Of a stretch of DNA of 6,125 nucleotides, positions 5,957-6,125 are shown in pieces. Position 1 is the stretch's first letter; each line of letters begins with the position of its first letter. Below the pieces are notes generated by a model. That model saw only the letters and a list, made by a program, of their open reading frames with translations, made no database searches and was not told the origin of the DNA. The position numbers were made by a program, and so were the translations under genes. Source of the stretch: Clostridiales bacterium (lineage in GTDB: Bacteria; Bacillota; Clostridia; Christensenellales; Borkfalkiaceae); the NCBI GenBank assembly GCA_003503945.1, contig DOCD01000043.1, forward strand, positions 8,003 through 14,127, given 5' to 3'.

Positions 5957-6125
5957 AGTAATAGGCGCGGGGCTTGCGGGCTCGGAGGCGGCGCTGTATC
6001 TTGCAAAGCGCGGCGTGGAAGTGGAGCTGTACGACATAAAGCCCGCTCGTTTTACGCCCGCGCATTCGGATAAAAATTTCGGTGAGCTCGTCTGCTCGAA
6101 CTCTTTAAAAGGCAGCGACCCGTAC
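5946..6125 (+). CDS. trmFO: Methylenetetrahydrofolate-tRNA-(uracil-5-)-methyltransferase TrmFO, 5' part
   Basis: TrmFO is a flavoprotein that uses methylenetetrahydrofolate and FADH2 to make m5U54 in the tRNA T-loop, the route typical of Firmicutes. Only the first 60 codons lie in the window; the family is about 430-450 residues. Visible are the FAD-binding Rossmann GAGLAGSE (7-14, GxGxxG), an acidic end of the second strand (VELYD, 26-30), TPAH (37-40) and the TrmFO-specific ELVCSNSLK (47-55). C50 probably corresponds to the conserved N-terminal cysteine that forms a flavin adduct in the B. subtilis enzyme. The ATG at 5946 overlaps the end of topA by 11 nt in another frame. No good ribosome binding site is at the right distance (GGAAG at 5923-5927 is 18 nt away), so coupling to topA translation is likely. 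The topA-trmFO order is conserved in Firmicutes. Confidence 0.95.
   Translation, partial: MKVKVIGAGLAGSEAALYLAKRGVEVELYDIKPARFTPAHSDKNFGELVCSNSLKGSDPY

Overview
The window is a housekeeping chromosomal segment from a Firmicutes-type bacterium. It most likely belongs to an uncultured, moderate-GC clostridial lineage. The evidence is strong AAGGAG-type ribosome binding sites, heavy use of ATA (Ile) and AGG/AGA (Arg) codons, and the gene order comM/yifB - dprA - topA - trmFO, which is a known Firmicutes neighbourhood. All genes lie on the + strand. The taxonomic call is inference; no rRNA or other decisive marker is present.

Layout. Positions 1-79 are AT-rich and hold nothing I can name. A good sigma-A-type promoter (80-108) precedes a short leader of mutually exclusive hairpins (122-156). 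The leader leads into rplS (ribosomal protein L19, 182-526), which ends at a strong intrinsic terminator (536-566). Positions 567-1020 are non-coding and repeat-filled. They hold two copies of a ~122-bp palindromic element with TTGCG... ends (565-687 and 729-850), then an unrelated ~115-bp nested palindrome built from C5/G5 arms (869-985). Next comes a tight run: comM/yifB AAA+ ATPase (1021-2538), dprA (2535-3611, 4-nt ATGA overlap), topA (3632-5956, 20-nt gap) and the 5' part of trmFO (5946 to the edge, 11-nt overlap).

How the genes fit together. ComM (branch-migration helicase) and DprA (RecA loader on incoming single-stranded DNA) act together in natural transformation and recombination. 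TopA relaxes negative supercoils, and TrmFO makes m5U54 in tRNA. The overlaps suggest one polycistronic, translationally coupled operon. rplS is a separate unit insulated by its own terminator.

The protein-coding content is ordinary. The most interesting material is non-coding. The two copies of the 122-bp element keep their hairpin by compensatory changes in both arms. The rplS leader has an A:B / B:C / C:D alternative-pairing layout typical of a ribosomal-protein autoregulatory switch. No new defence or enzymatic system is evident.
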